A stretch of 26,546 nucleotides of DNA from an uncultured Collinsella sp. (GCA_958421035.1 CATZKS010000014.1:1-26546), one strand, 5' to 3'. Counted from the first letter of the stretch, positions 6,767 through 13,807 are shown. Program-made: numbers and translations. Notes: generated from the sequence alone by a model not told the origin.

Positions 6767-8548
6767 TTACTCGTTGAGTAGCCTTACGGCTTCGGCGGCC
6801 ATGTTCTCGACCGTCATGCCGTTCTGCGCGAGCAGCTCGTTGGGGTCGTAGCGGTCGGGGAAGCCCTTGGCGATGCCAAAGGTGCGCGTGCGCACAGGCG
6901 TGCAGGCCAAGTAGCACGCGACACGCTCGCCCCACCCACCGTCCAAGATGCCGTCCTCGAGGGTGACGACAACGCGATGCTCGGCGGCAAGGCTGTCGAG
7001 AAACTTGCGGTCAAGCTCGGTTGCAAAGCGCGGGTTGACGAGCGTGGCCTCGATGCCGTACTCGGCAGCCAAGCGGTTTGCCACGCGCTCGCCCAGTTCA
7101 AAGAAGTCGCCAAGCGCAAGCACGGCTACATCGCGGCCCTGACGCGCGACGTTGTAGCGCACGACGCTGTAATCGGCGCCCTCGGCGGGCGCCAGATCGG
7201 GACGGCTTACCAGGCCGATGCCCGGTACGCGGATTGCCACGGGATGCTCGCGGTGGTCGAGCGACCAGCTCAGCATGGACAGGTATTCTTCCATGCAGGC
7301 CGGTGCCAGGTAGCGCATGTTGGGAAGTCCGCCCAGCATGGAAATATCAAAGAACGAGAGGTGCGTCTCGGACGTTGTGCCAAAGACCGAAGCGCCAAAC
7401 ACCAGGATGGTTGCGGGGGCGTCGTTGAGGCACAGGTCGTGCCACAGTTCATCGTAGGCGCGCTGCAAAAACGTGCCGTATGCGCCAAAGACCGGCTTGG
7501 CGCCGGCGCTGGCGAGCGCGGTGGCAAAGGTGACGGCGTGTTCTTCGGCAATGCCCACGTCGACAAACTGCTTGCCTGCCGCGGCGCGAAGCTCGGGCGT
7601 AAAGCCCATGATATAGGGCGTGGCAGCCGTGATAGCGACAACCTGCGGGTCGTTCGCGATAGCGGCGTTGAGTGCCTCGCTCGTAATATCGGCATAGGTG
7701 CGCGGTGCGGGCTCGCTCGGGTGGCCCGGGCAAAGTTTGCGACCGGTTGCCATATCAAAGGGCCCCACATGATGCCAGTGCTCGGGGTCGCTCTGGGCTG
7801 GCTCAAAGCCCTTGCCCTTGGCGGTGGAGACGTGCAGCACGATGGGATGATCGATATCGCGCAGCTCCTGCAGCGTATCGACCAGCGCTTGGACATCGTT
7901 ACCGGCGTCCAGGTAGCGATAGTCGAGCCCCAGCGCGCGGAAAACGTTGCGCTCGCAGGTGCCGTTGCTGGCGCGCAGCTCGGCCAGATTGCGATACAGG
8001 CCACCGTGGTTTTCGGCAATGGACTGGTCGTTATCGTTGACGATGATGATCAGGTTGCTGTCGAGCTCGGCGGCATTGTTAAAGCCCTCAAAAGCCAGAC
8101 CGCCCGAAAGCGAGCCGTCGCCAATAACGGTAATGACGTTATACGTGTCACCCGCCAGGTCGCGCGCGTGGGCAAGACCGCAGCCCAAGCTCACCGAGGT
8201 CGAGGTGTGACCCATGGCAAACAAGTCATGCTCGGACTCGTCGGGATTGGCAAAGCCAGAGGCCTCGCCATAACGCTCCGGATCGATATAGGTGTACGCG
8301 CGCCCGGTCAGCGCTTTGTGTGCGTAGGTCTGGTGCGACACGTCGAAGACAATTTTGTCGGTGGGGGAGTTAAACACGCGGTGGAGCGCGACCGTGAGCT
8401 CAACGACGCCCAGGTTGGGGGCAACGTGTCCGCCGACAGCGGCGGAGCTTTCGAGGATGGCGTGGCGAATCTCGTCGCAGAGCTGCGGGAGCTCGGCGCG
8501 ATTAAGAGCCTTGACGTCCTCGGGCGTTGTCGTTTGCGTAAGCAGCAT
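6767..8548 (-). CDS. dxs: 1-deoxy-D-xylulose-5-phosphate synthase-like enzyme
   Basis: This 593-residue thiamine-diphosphate enzyme resembles Dxs, which makes 1-deoxyxylulose 5-phosphate from pyruvate and glyceraldehyde 3-phosphate for isoprenoids and cofactors. Visible features are FDVSHQTYAHKALTGR (68-83), the diphosphate/metal motif GDGSLSGG (143-150) with NNA (157-159) and NDND (171-174), and catalytic Glu335 in VGIAEEHAVTF. The region normally reading DGxTHxGxFD is TTSETHLSFFD here, keeping His396 but not the preceding Asp-Gly or following Gly. The protein is also shorter than the usual ~620 residues. It may be the true Dxs of a divergent clade or a paralogue with another acceptor. It is monocistronic, with its own terminator. 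Confidence 0.8.
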   Translation of the reverse strand: MLLTQTTTPEDVKALNRAELPQLCDEIRHAILESSAAVGGHVAPNLGVVELTVALHRVFNSPTDKIVFDVSHQTYAHKALTGRAYTYIDPERYGEASGFANPDESEHDLFAMGHTSTSVSLGCGLAHARDLAGDTYNVITVIGDGSLSGGLAFEGFNNAAELDSNLIIIVNDNDQSIAENHGGLYRNLAELRASNGTCERNVFRALGLDYRYLDAGNDVQALVDTLQELRDIDHPIVLHVSTAKGKGFEPAQSDPEHWHHVGPFDMATGRKLCPGHPSEPAPRTYADITSEALNAAIANDPQVVAITAATPYIMGFTPELRAAAGKQFVDVGIAEEHAVTFATALASAGAKPVFGAYGTFLQRAYDELWHDLCLNDAPATILVFGASVFGTTSETHLSFFDISMLGGLPNMRYLAPACMEEYLSMLSWSLDHREHPVAIRVPGIGLVSRPDLAPAEGADYSVVRYNVARQGRDVAVLALGDFFELGERVANRLAAEYGIEATLVNPRFATELDRKFLDSLAAEHRVVVTLEDGILDGGWGERVACYLACTPVRTRTFGIAKGFPDRYDPNELLAQNGMTVENMAAEAVRLLNE

Positions 8549-8776
8549 CGTTGTGGGTTACTCCATGCGAATCGAGCGCCGGCGCTCCCTCGGCCGGCAC
8601 AATTGCACAGAACAGTCTCGCACATTTTGGCGTTTGATATGTGACGGCGGCGCGGTAATTCGCCAACTGGCGGGGCAAAACGTTTTGTCCGATGCCATAC
8701 TGGTAGATTCGATGATGTTTTTATTCAATGCGTGCAGGCCGTGGCTTGCCGCCGTGAGCCGCTGGAAGGAGGCAGC

Positions 8777-9313
8777 ATGTCTGATGCCGTTCGTGCCGAG
8801 AAAATCGCGCACGAGGTCGACTATGCCGCCCACCAGCTGGCCCAGGCGGGCCGCTTGGACCTGACGCACGAGTTTATCCAGCATGGCGACGTGACGGTCT
8901 ATGCACATGTGACTTCGGTAGCGCGGGCGAGCCTGTCCTTTGCCGAGCGCTTGGGCCGTGTTGGCATTTCGGTCGACCGTGCCTCGCTGCTGCGCGGAGC
9001 CTTGTTACACGATTACTTTCTCTACGATTGGCATGACCCCGATCCGAGCCATCGACTGCACGGATTTCGGCATCCATTTTTTGCCCTGGCACGTGCCGAA
9101 GAGGATTTTGAGCTGACGCCGCGCGAACGGAATATTATCGCGCGACATATGTTTCCGCTGGTGCCAGTGCCGCCGACGTGTCGCGAGGCATGGATTGTGT
9201 GCCTGGCTGATAAGTGGTGCGCACTGTGCGAGACGGTCGCCGGCCGTCTGCCGCGCAAGGACGAGGCTGACGATGGCATGAGTAAAGCATCGAGCGAAAA
9301 GAGGAGAGGGTAG
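8777..9313 (+). CDS. HD-domain protein, putative phosphohydrolase
   Basis: This 178-residue soluble protein has an HD-type metal site: His44 in YAHVTSVAR, the HD pair His78-Asp79 in GALLHDYFLYDW, and a following DPDPSHRLHGFRHP segment. A later stretch reads NIIARHMFP. The start at 8777 was chosen because AAGGAGG lies five bases upstream; an in-frame codon at 8732 has no such site. HD proteins of this kind hydrolyse nucleotides or phosphate esters, but the substrate is unknown. The next gene starts three bases after its stop and encodes a CmpB-type membrane protein, so the two are probably co-translated and act together. Confidence 0.85.
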   Translation: MSDAVRAEKIAHEVDYAAHQLAQAGRLDLTHEFIQHGDVTVYAHVTSVARASLSFAERLGRVGISVDRASLLRGALLHDYFLYDWHDPDPSHRLHGFRHPFFALARAEEDFELTPRERNIIARHMFPLVPVPPTCREAWIVCLADKWCALCETVAGRLPRKDEADDGMSKASSEKRRG

Positions 9314-9316
9314 ACG

Positions 9317-10336
9317 GTGGAAACCGCGATTGATATGGCGTTTGGCGGCGCGACGCTTGCCGCCTGTCCACTCTCGGCACTGGTGCTCTCGTTTGCCTTT
9401 TACGGGTTTTGCGGCTGGGCATGGGAGTCGACAGTATGCGCCATGCTTAACCAAGGACGCTTCGCCAACAGCGGATTCTTGCTGGGGCCGTGTTGTCCTA
9501 TCTATGGTGTGGGCGGCATCGCCTGCTGGCTTTTGCTGCGCGGGATTCCGGATGCCTCGGGCCAGTTTGTCGCGGCGGCGCTTGTATGCAGCGTAATCGA
9601 GTACAGCGTGGGCCTTCTATTGGAAAAGACAACAGGTGCGCGCTTTTGGGATTACTCGCACCTGCCGTTTAATTTGCATGGACGCATCTGTCTGTACTGG
9701 GCCTGCGCGTTTGGCCTGGGTGCGCTGTGCATTTGCCGTTTAGTGGAGCCGGCATTGCTGGGGCTGCTCGGCCATCTGCCGGTGCTGATTGTGCGGCTGG
9801 CGGCCTTTATCGTCGCGGTCGCGATGATGGTCGATGCGGTGTGCTCTTTGGCCAGCTGGCGCCGTTTGTCCGATCAGCTGGAGCGTGTGCGCGCCGACCT
9901 TGCCGACCGCATCAACGAGTCGCTTGCCGACGCGTCTGACTCCATGCTCGAACGTATTCCCGATTCGGCGATCGACTCGGTGGCGCAGACGCATATCCGC
10001 AGCCGTGCCGTTAACGCGTGGCTGGCCGAGCTGGGCGACGCAACGCTCGATGCCCTGCGTGAGAAGGCTTCGATGCCGACGTTTATCTCGGACGGCGCTC
10101 ATGGCCTGGCGCTTGCCGCCCGCCGCGTGGCCGATGCCGCGCCGAGCGTGCCCCATCCATCGCTCGCCCGTCTCCGTGCCGGCAGGCGCGCGAACCGTCC
10201 GGTGCCGAGTGTGTCGCTCAGTCGTCGCGACCTGCGCTTCTTCAATGCCTTTCCGCGCTTGCGCATTAATCACTACGAAGGTGTCATTCGAGCAACTAAT
10301 CTCCGCGACCGCGCCCACGAGCTGTTTCGGCGCTAG
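9317..10336 (+). CDS. CmpB-type putative ABC transporter permease (PF06541-like)
   Basis: This 339-residue protein begins with GTG at 9317 after a GAGGAGAGGG site; an ATG at 9335 is a weaker alternative. The first half holds about four to five membrane segments with the family's hallmark wording: FYGFCGWAWESTVC, GFLLGPCCPIYGVGG, SVIEY, and FWDYSHLPFNLHGRICLYW. These match the CmpB/putative ABC transporter type IV family. The second half (from about residue 175) is hydrophilic and basic, ending HYEGVIRATNLRDRAHELFRR. The family's transport role is poorly supported experimentally. Close linkage with the HD protein is seen directly (3-bp gap). A tail this long is worth noting. Confidence 0.8.
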   Translation: METAIDMAFGGATLAACPLSALVLSFAFYGFCGWAWESTVCAMLNQGRFANSGFLLGPCCPIYGVGGIACWLLLRGIPDASGQFVAAALVCSVIEYSVGLLLEKTTGARFWDYSHLPFNLHGRICLYWACAFGLGALCICRLVEPALLGLLGHLPVLIVRLAAFIVAVAMMVDAVCSLASWRRLSDQLERVRADLADRINESLADASDSMLERIPDSAIDSVAQTHIRSRAVNAWLAELGDATLDALREKASMPTFISDGAHGLALAARRVADAAPSVPHPSLARLRAGRRANRPVPSVSLSRRDLRFFNAFPRLRINHYEGVIRATNLRDRAHELFRR

Positions 10337-10403
10337 CCGGGACGGGCGCGCTCACGGCCCCCTTGCTCGCGTATTTCCCGTTCGTTTCGCGCCCGTTGCC
10401 GCG

Positions 10404-10432
10404 CCGTTTCCAAGATTGCGGCACCGTTTCCA
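10404..10432 (+). promoter_or_regulatory. Direct repeat in the amtB upstream region, possible operator
   Basis: CCGTTTCCA occurs at 10404-10412 and again at 10424-10432, exactly 20 bp (two helical turns) apart. ACAACGC follows twice, at 10438 and 10452. The 198-bp gap before amtB otherwise shows no clear promoter. On the minus strand the repeat reads TGGAAACGG, which recalls the GAAAC half-site of actinobacterial GlnR, but the 20-bp spacing does not fit that operator exactly. Possible nitrogen control is speculation. Confidence 0.3.
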
Positions 10433-10534
10433 TTCGACAACGCAGCGTTTAACAACGCCGTATCTGGTCTACACCAGTTTCCCCTCGGCCGCATTATGGG
10501 CGCCGACAACGTTCATGCGATCAAGGGGGAGCGA

Positions 10535-11812
10535 ATGTACGATACGGGATCGACAACGTTTATGCTCATCTGCACCATGCTCGTGTTTTTAATGACACCG
10601 GGTCTGGCGTTTTTCTATGGCGGTCTGTCCAGGCGCAAAAATGTCATCAACACCATGCTCATGTGCTTTGGCGCAATTGGTCTGGTTGGTGTGCTGTGGA
10701 TTGTTGCCGGCTGGTCGCTGGCCTACGGCGGCGACGGTTCCAGCCCGTTTATTGGAGGCCTTGACCAGCTGCTGTGCCTGCCGGTGCTCGGCCAGGTGCT
10801 GCAGGCGGCCGAGGGCACCGCGTCGGACGGTGCCGTCTACCCTCAAATCATCAACATCGCCTTCCAAATGGCGTTTGCCATGATCACGGCCGCTATCGTC
10901 ACGGGCAGCCTGGCCGGCCGCGTTAAGTTTGGTGCCATGACGGCCTTCCTGGGCATTTGGCTGCTCGTGGTCTATGCGCCGCTCGCCCACATGGTCTGGG
11001 GCGGCGAGGGTTCCTTTATCGGCGACATCATCGGCGCGCTCGACTTTGCGGGCGGCGACGTGGTGCACATCTCGTCCGGTCTGACGGGCCTGATTCTCTG
11101 CTTAATGCTCGGCCGTCGTCGCGGCTTTGGTATGGTGAGCTACCGTCCGCATAACGTGCCGTTTGTGGCGCTGGGCGCCGGGCTGCTTTGGTTTGGCTGG
11201 TTTGGCTTTAACGGCGGCAGCGAGTTTAAGGCCGACGCCGTGGCGGCGCTCGCCATCCTCAACACCGTAACGGCCAGCGCGGCGGGCATGGTCTCGTGGC
11301 TTGCCGTCGAGCGCGTGCGCACCGGTCGCCCCACGCTGGTGGGTGCCAGCACCGGTCTGGTTGCGGGCCTTGTGGTGGTCACGCCCGGCGCGGGCTTTGT
11401 CGAGCCGTGGGCGGCGCTGGTCATGGGCCTGATTGTTTCGCCCGTCTGCTACCTGGCCATCAGCCATCTTAAGACCAAGTTTGGCTACGACGATGCGCTC
11501 GACGCGTTCGGTTGCCACGGCATCGGCGGCATCTTGGGCGGCGTGCTCACGGGCCTGTTCTGTGTGCCGGAGCTCTCGTGGACCGGTAAGGGCGGCCTGT
11601 TCTACACGGGCGACGTCTCGCTGCTCATCTCGCAGATTTTGGGCATTGTGGTGACGGTCGCGATTGTACTGGTACTCGATTTGGTGATCGCCGCGGTGGT
11701 CAAGGCGCTGTTCCACGGCAGCCTGCGTGTGGACGAGGCTGATGAGGTGCTGGGCCTGGATGCGAGTCAGCACGGCGAGAGCGCGTATCCTTCTTTCTCC
11801 GGACTTGACTAG
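10535..11812 (+). CDS. amtB: Ammonium channel/transporter
   Basis: This 425-residue Amt/MEP/Rh protein conducts ammonium/ammonia across the cytoplasmic membrane and has about eleven membrane segments. Family words include GLAFFYGGLSRRKN near the N-terminus, DFAGGDVVHISSG with the first pore histidine, WFGWFGFNGGSE, and DAFGCHGIGGILGGVLTG with the second pore histidine. The start at 10535 (MYDTGSTTFM) follows GGGGGAG; an in-frame ATG at 10496 would add 13 hydrophilic residues and is less likely. It has no recognisable signal peptide. A P-II gene follows 155 bp downstream, the conserved glnK-amtB partnership in which P-II plugs the channel, here in reversed order. Confidence 0.95.
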   Translation: MYDTGSTTFMLICTMLVFLMTPGLAFFYGGLSRRKNVINTMLMCFGAIGLVGVLWIVAGWSLAYGGDGSSPFIGGLDQLLCLPVLGQVLQAAEGTASDGAVYPQIINIAFQMAFAMITAAIVTGSLAGRVKFGAMTAFLGIWLLVVYAPLAHMVWGGEGSFIGDIIGALDFAGGDVVHISSGLTGLILCLMLGRRRGFGMVSYRPHNVPFVALGAGLLWFGWFGFNGGSEFKADAVAALAILNTVTASAAGMVSWLAVERVRTGRPTLVGASTGLVAGLVVVTPGAGFVEPWAALVMGLIVSPVCYLAISHLKTKFGYDDALDAFGCHGIGGILGGVLTGLFCVPELSWTGKGGLFYTGDVSLLISQILGIVVTVAIVLVLDLVIAAVVKALFHGSLRVDEADEVLGLDASQHGESAYPSFSGLD

Positions 11813-11821
11813 CGGCACGGC

Positions 11822-11915
11822 TTTCCCAGGCACCCGACCTTGCCCCTCAAACCGTCGCTTGCGTACCGAAGTACGCGGCGCTCCTCTTTCGGGGCAATCT
11901 CGGGCACCTGGAAAA
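11822..11915. repeat. Large imperfect inverted repeat with inner hairpin between amtB and glnK
   Basis: Arms 11822-11846 and 11891-11915 are complementary at 20 of 25 positions. Between them, GCGTAC (11861-11866), CGAA and GTACGC (11871-11876) form a perfect 6-bp tetraloop hairpin. The element starts 10 bp after the amtB stop and ends 52 bp before the glnK start. It looks like a dispersed structured element. In a read-through transcript it would fold strongly and could alter the amtB:glnK ratio. Confidence 0.75.
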
Positions 11916-11967
11916 ACCCGCGTCATTGAATGGCAATTCATTTCTTTGATAAAGAGAGGAATTCACT

Positions 11968-12306
11968 ATGAAGAAAATTACGGCAATCGTTCGTGCCGAA
12001 AAGCTTGAGGTTCTCAAAGACGCGCTGTTTGCCGCCGATGTTCGCGGTATGACTATCAACCAGGTGCAGGGCTGCGGTGCGCAACATGGCTGGAAGGAAT
12101 ACGTGCGCGGCAACGAGTTGCTTGTCAACACAATCCCTAAGGTACAGTTCACCCTCATCTGCGCCGATGAACATGTTGATGGCATTGTCGACATCATCTG
12201 CAACGCCGCCCGCACCGGCGCCGTTGGAGACGGCAAGATTTGGGTCGAGCCGGTCGAGGAGGTTATCCGCATCCGTACCGGCGAACACGGCCCCGCCGCG
12301 GTGTAG
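11968..12306 (+). CDS. glnK: P-II nitrogen regulatory protein
   Basis: This 112-residue P-II protein aligns without gaps to E. coli GlnB over its full length. It senses 2-oxoglutarate and ATP/ADP and normally controls AmtB and nitrogen enzymes as a trimer. Conserved parts are MKKITAIVR, GMTINQVQGCG, the B-loop TGAVGDGKIWV and the C-terminal IRIRTGE. The T-loop reads GWKEYVRGNELLVNTIPKV, which puts leucine at position 51, where many P-II proteins have the tyrosine that is uridylylated or adenylylated, and valine at 46. Covalent T-loop modification at Tyr51 is therefore impossible. AGAGAGGA precedes the ATG. Placement beside amtB favours a GlnK role. Confidence 0.93.
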   Translation: MKKITAIVRAEKLEVLKDALFAADVRGMTINQVQGCGAQHGWKEYVRGNELLVNTIPKVQFTLICADEHVDGIVDIICNAARTGAVGDGKIWVEPVEEVIRIRTGEHGPAAV

Positions 12307-12322
12307 GACAATCTTTCGCCCG

Positions 12323-12352
12323 ACGGGCGCGCCTCTCTTGGGACGCGCCCGT
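12323..12352 (+). terminator. Probable terminator after glnK
   Basis: ACGGGCGCG (12323-12331) and CGCGCCCGT (12344-12352) form a perfect 9-bp stem. It lies 16 bp past the glnK stop and is followed by TCTCGTCT, a weak T-rich tail. Confidence 0.55.
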
Positions 12353-12365
12353 TCTCGTCTACAAT
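12338..12365 (+). promoter_or_regulatory. Possible promoter of the Cof-type phosphatase gene
   Basis: TACAAT at 12360-12365 is a good -10 box 22 bp before the ATG. TTGGGA at 12338-12343, 16 bp upstream, is a mediocre -35 box that would overlap the preceding terminator stem. Confidence 0.35.
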
Positions 12366-12387
12366 ATCGTGCAGACGAAGGAGAGGC

Positions 12388-13251
12388 ATGCCCATGATCA
12401 AGATGTTTGCGAGTGACTTAGACGGAACGCTGCTGAACGCCCTGCACGAGGCGGATGGGACCATCCGCCGTGCCATTCGCGAGCTGACCGAGGCTGGCTT
12501 GCATGTGGTTCCCGCGACCGGGCGCTCGACGTTGCCAATCGGCGAGCATGGCTTTACGGGGCTGGCACTCGACGCCTGTTGCTCCAACGGATCCATCGTG
12601 CGCAACAGCCATGGCGAGGTGCTCAAGACCTGGACCATCGACCCGCAGGTTACCGAGGAGCTGCTCAAGGCGTTCCCGGACATTTGCTTCGACTGTTCCA
12701 CGCCCGACGGCATGTTCTCGAGCGGTTCGTTCGAGATGCACCAGGCGGGCTTTAAGAAGGACAGCCCTATCAAGCGCATCGTGATGCGCGGCATGCGCGC
12801 ACGTGGTGGGTATCACGAGGAGCAGTATTTCGATCAGTCGATCGGCGACATCCTGCGCCACGATGTGTGTAAGATCAACTGCCGCGTGACCTCGCCCGAG
12901 CTGGAGCGCGACCTTAAGGCGTATTTGGCCGAGCGATCGGACCGCGTGGTCAACGCGCCGTTCGATCCGGTGATGTTCGAGATCACGGACGTGGCGTGCA
13001 ACAAGGGTGAGAGCGTGGCCTGGCTGGCGGGCTACTACGGCATTGCCGAGGACGAGGTCGCGGTTTACGGCGACGGCGGTAACGACATTGCCATGCTCAA
13101 ACGCTTCCGTCACAGCTACGCGACCAAAAACGCTAGCGATGCAGCCAAGGCTGCTGCGAGCGCGACCATCGGCAGCTGCATGGTCCACGCCGTCCCCAAA
13201 CACATGCTCGCCACCATGCGCAAGCAAAACTCTCGCACCGTCATCGAATAA
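12388..13251 (+). CDS. Cof-type HAD-superfamily phosphatase
   Basis: This 287-residue cytoplasmic HAD hydrolase of the Cof/IIB type dephosphorylates small metabolites such as sugar phosphates or phosphorylated cofactors. Motif I is DLDGTLLN with Asp10 and Asp12; motif II falls in VVPATGRS; motif III/IV include the lysine of CNKGESV and GDGGNDIAMLKRF near residue 230. A cap domain occupies the middle. GAAGGAGAG precedes the ATG at 12388; a second ATG two codons on is equally possible. It appears monocistronic between the glnK terminator and a repeat-rich gap. Substrate is not predictable. Confidence 0.9.
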   Translation: MPMIKMFASDLDGTLLNALHEADGTIRRAIRELTEAGLHVVPATGRSTLPIGEHGFTGLALDACCSNGSIVRNSHGEVLKTWTIDPQVTEELLKAFPDICFDCSTPDGMFSSGSFEMHQAGFKKDSPIKRIVMRGMRARGGYHEEQYFDQSIGDILRHDVCKINCRVTSPELERDLKAYLAERSDRVVNAPFDPVMFEITDVACNKGESVAWLAGYYGIAEDEVAVYGDGGNDIAMLKRFRHSYATKNASDAAKAAASATIGSCMVHAVPKHMLATMRKQNSRTVIE

Positions 13252-13280
13252 TGTGACAACGGGACAGTCCCTTTGCCACG
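13252..13280. repeat. Degenerate GTGACAA...CCCTTTG palindrome (left copy)
   Basis: TGTGACAACGGG and CCCTTTGCCACG lie close together as imperfect inverted arms. The sequence is a decayed relative of the perfect palindrome at 13687-13716. It begins directly after the phosphatase stop codon. A weaker relative is the AAAGGGACAGGCACCTTTG segment near 6435-6455. Confidence 0.6.
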
Positions 13281-13313
13281 GGTGACGCTGGTCTCCTGAA
13301 ACCCGAACATATA

Positions 13314-13343
13314 TTCGCATATATAACTGCGCTTTGATAGAAT
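13314..13343 (+). promoter_or_regulatory. Promoter of the small membrane-peptide transcript
   Basis: TAGAAT (13338-13343) is preceded by TG one base upstream, making an extended -10 element. TTCGCA (13314-13319) lies 18 bp upstream as a -35 candidate. Transcription would begin near 13350, leaving a leader of roughly 58 bases. Confidence 0.55.
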
Positions 13344-13372
13344 CGGTATCGTTGACGGCAGTTCCATGTGCC

Positions 13373-13407
13373 GGGCAACGCCCTCCATCTGATGGGAGGT
13401 GATGCCC
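13373..13407 (+). promoter_or_regulatory. Leader hairpin hiding the ribosome-binding site of the small peptide
   Basis: Arms 13373-13388 and 13392-13407 pair at 14 of 16 positions (two of them G-T wobbles) around the 3-base loop CTG. The ribosome-binding site GGGAGG (13394-13399) lies wholly inside the right arm. The ATG at 13408 is the first base after the stem. In mRNA this would block initiation unless opened. Confidence 0.7.
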
Positions 13408-13533
13408 ATGACCGATCTGATTGATTTCGTGAGACTTCTGACCGCTTTGGTCTCGTTCTTCACGGCGCTCGTCGGGCTTTACGAGGCACTCAAGCAACGT
13501 TCGAAGCAACGTAAAAGGGGTCGCCGCCGCTAA
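13408..13533 (+). CDS. 41-residue membrane peptide with basic tail, type I toxin-like
   Basis: A short reading frame encodes 41 residues: MTDLIDFVRL, one hydrophobic helix of about 17 residues (8-24, LLTALVSFFTALVGLY region), then a tail with 10 Lys/Arg among the last 13 residues. GGAGG lies eight bases before this ATG; another ATG at 13402 is too close to it. Size, single helix and charge resemble toxins of type I toxin-antitoxin loci (Fst, TxpA/BsrG, holin-like toxins), though no family match was recognised. The surroundings support this: a hairpin covers the ribosome site, a convergent antisense promoter lies downstream (13602-13630), and a stem shared by both strands overlaps its last codons. 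It could alternatively be a small regulatory membrane peptide. Confidence 0.65.
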   Translation: MTDLIDFVRLLTALVSFFTALVGLYEALKQRSKQRKRGRRR

Positions 13534-13595
13534 GGCGTTGACCCCTTAATCCAAGCAACGGCGCTGCCCAGCTTAGCAGAACTTGGGCTGCCGTC
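13512..13595 (-). ncRNA. Predicted antisense RNA opposing the small membrane peptide
   Basis: A minus-strand transcript of about 80-85 bases is predicted from the promoter at 13602-13630 to the terminator at 13515-13547. Its 5' part folds into a hairpin of ACGGC-A-GCCCA pairing with TGGGC-AGC-GCCGT (about 13560-13590). It is antisense to the 3' end of the peptide mRNA. It also carries CGTTGCTT (complement of 13553-13560), which can pair with two further AAGCAACG copies inside the peptide gene (13492-13499, 13504-13511). This mirrors the repeat-mediated pairing of the par/Fst RNAII type. Existence is inferred from signals only. Confidence 0.5.
13515..13547. terminator. Two-way terminator overlapping the end of the small peptide gene
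   Basis: AAGGGGTC (13515-13522) pairs with GACCCCTT (13540-13547), with an inner CGCC/GGCG stem (13525-13528, 13534-13537). On the minus strand four Ts end the stem, a fair intrinsic terminator. On the plus strand only two Ts follow, so plus-strand termination may be partial. Confidence 0.6.
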
Positions 13596-13601
13596 GGCAC
13601 T

Positions 13602-13630
13602 ATTCTACCCATGAATGCCATTTTGGACAA
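13602..13630 (-). promoter_or_regulatory. Convergent promoter for the antisense RNA
   Basis: On the minus strand TTGTCC (13625-13630) and TAGAAT (13602-13607) are separated by exactly 17 bp. The -10 box is identical to that of the opposing peptide promoter. It points toward the peptide gene, with a start predicted near 13595. Confidence 0.6.
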
Positions 13631-13686
13631 ACGGTAATGCCGCTCCAAAAGCCAGGCACAACTGGCACAACCTGGGCGGCCGCTGA

Positions 13687-13716
13687 ATGTGACAAAGGGA
13701 CTGCCCTTTGTCACAT
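13687..13716. repeat. Perfect 13-bp-arm palindrome (right copy)
   Basis: ATGTGACAAAGGG (13687-13699) and CCCTTTGTCACAT (13704-13716) are perfect inverted arms around ACTG. It lies 92 bp before the TetR-type gene and together with 13252-13280 brackets the small-peptide locus. No T-run follows on either strand, so it is not an obvious terminator. It may be a dispersed repeat or an operator for the regulator. Confidence 0.85.
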
Positions 13717-13807
13717 CAAAAATATTGCCTTTACGTGTTGATGCACACGGTGTGCAATAATACTCGCACTGTGCAATAGCGCACAGGCTGAGTAACAAGG
13801 AGGACGC

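Noticed and set aside
6977..8644. A 555-codon plus-strand frame opposite the Dxs-like gene
   Set aside because: The minus frame has complete thiamine-diphosphate motifs and its own terminator; the plus frame has low-complexity composition and no ribosome site.
10404..10458. A GlnR-type nitrogen operator upstream of amtB
   Set aside because: The GAAAC-like half-sites are 20 bp apart rather than the 22 bp expected, and the GTNAC partner sites are missing. It is kept only as a low-confidence direct repeat.
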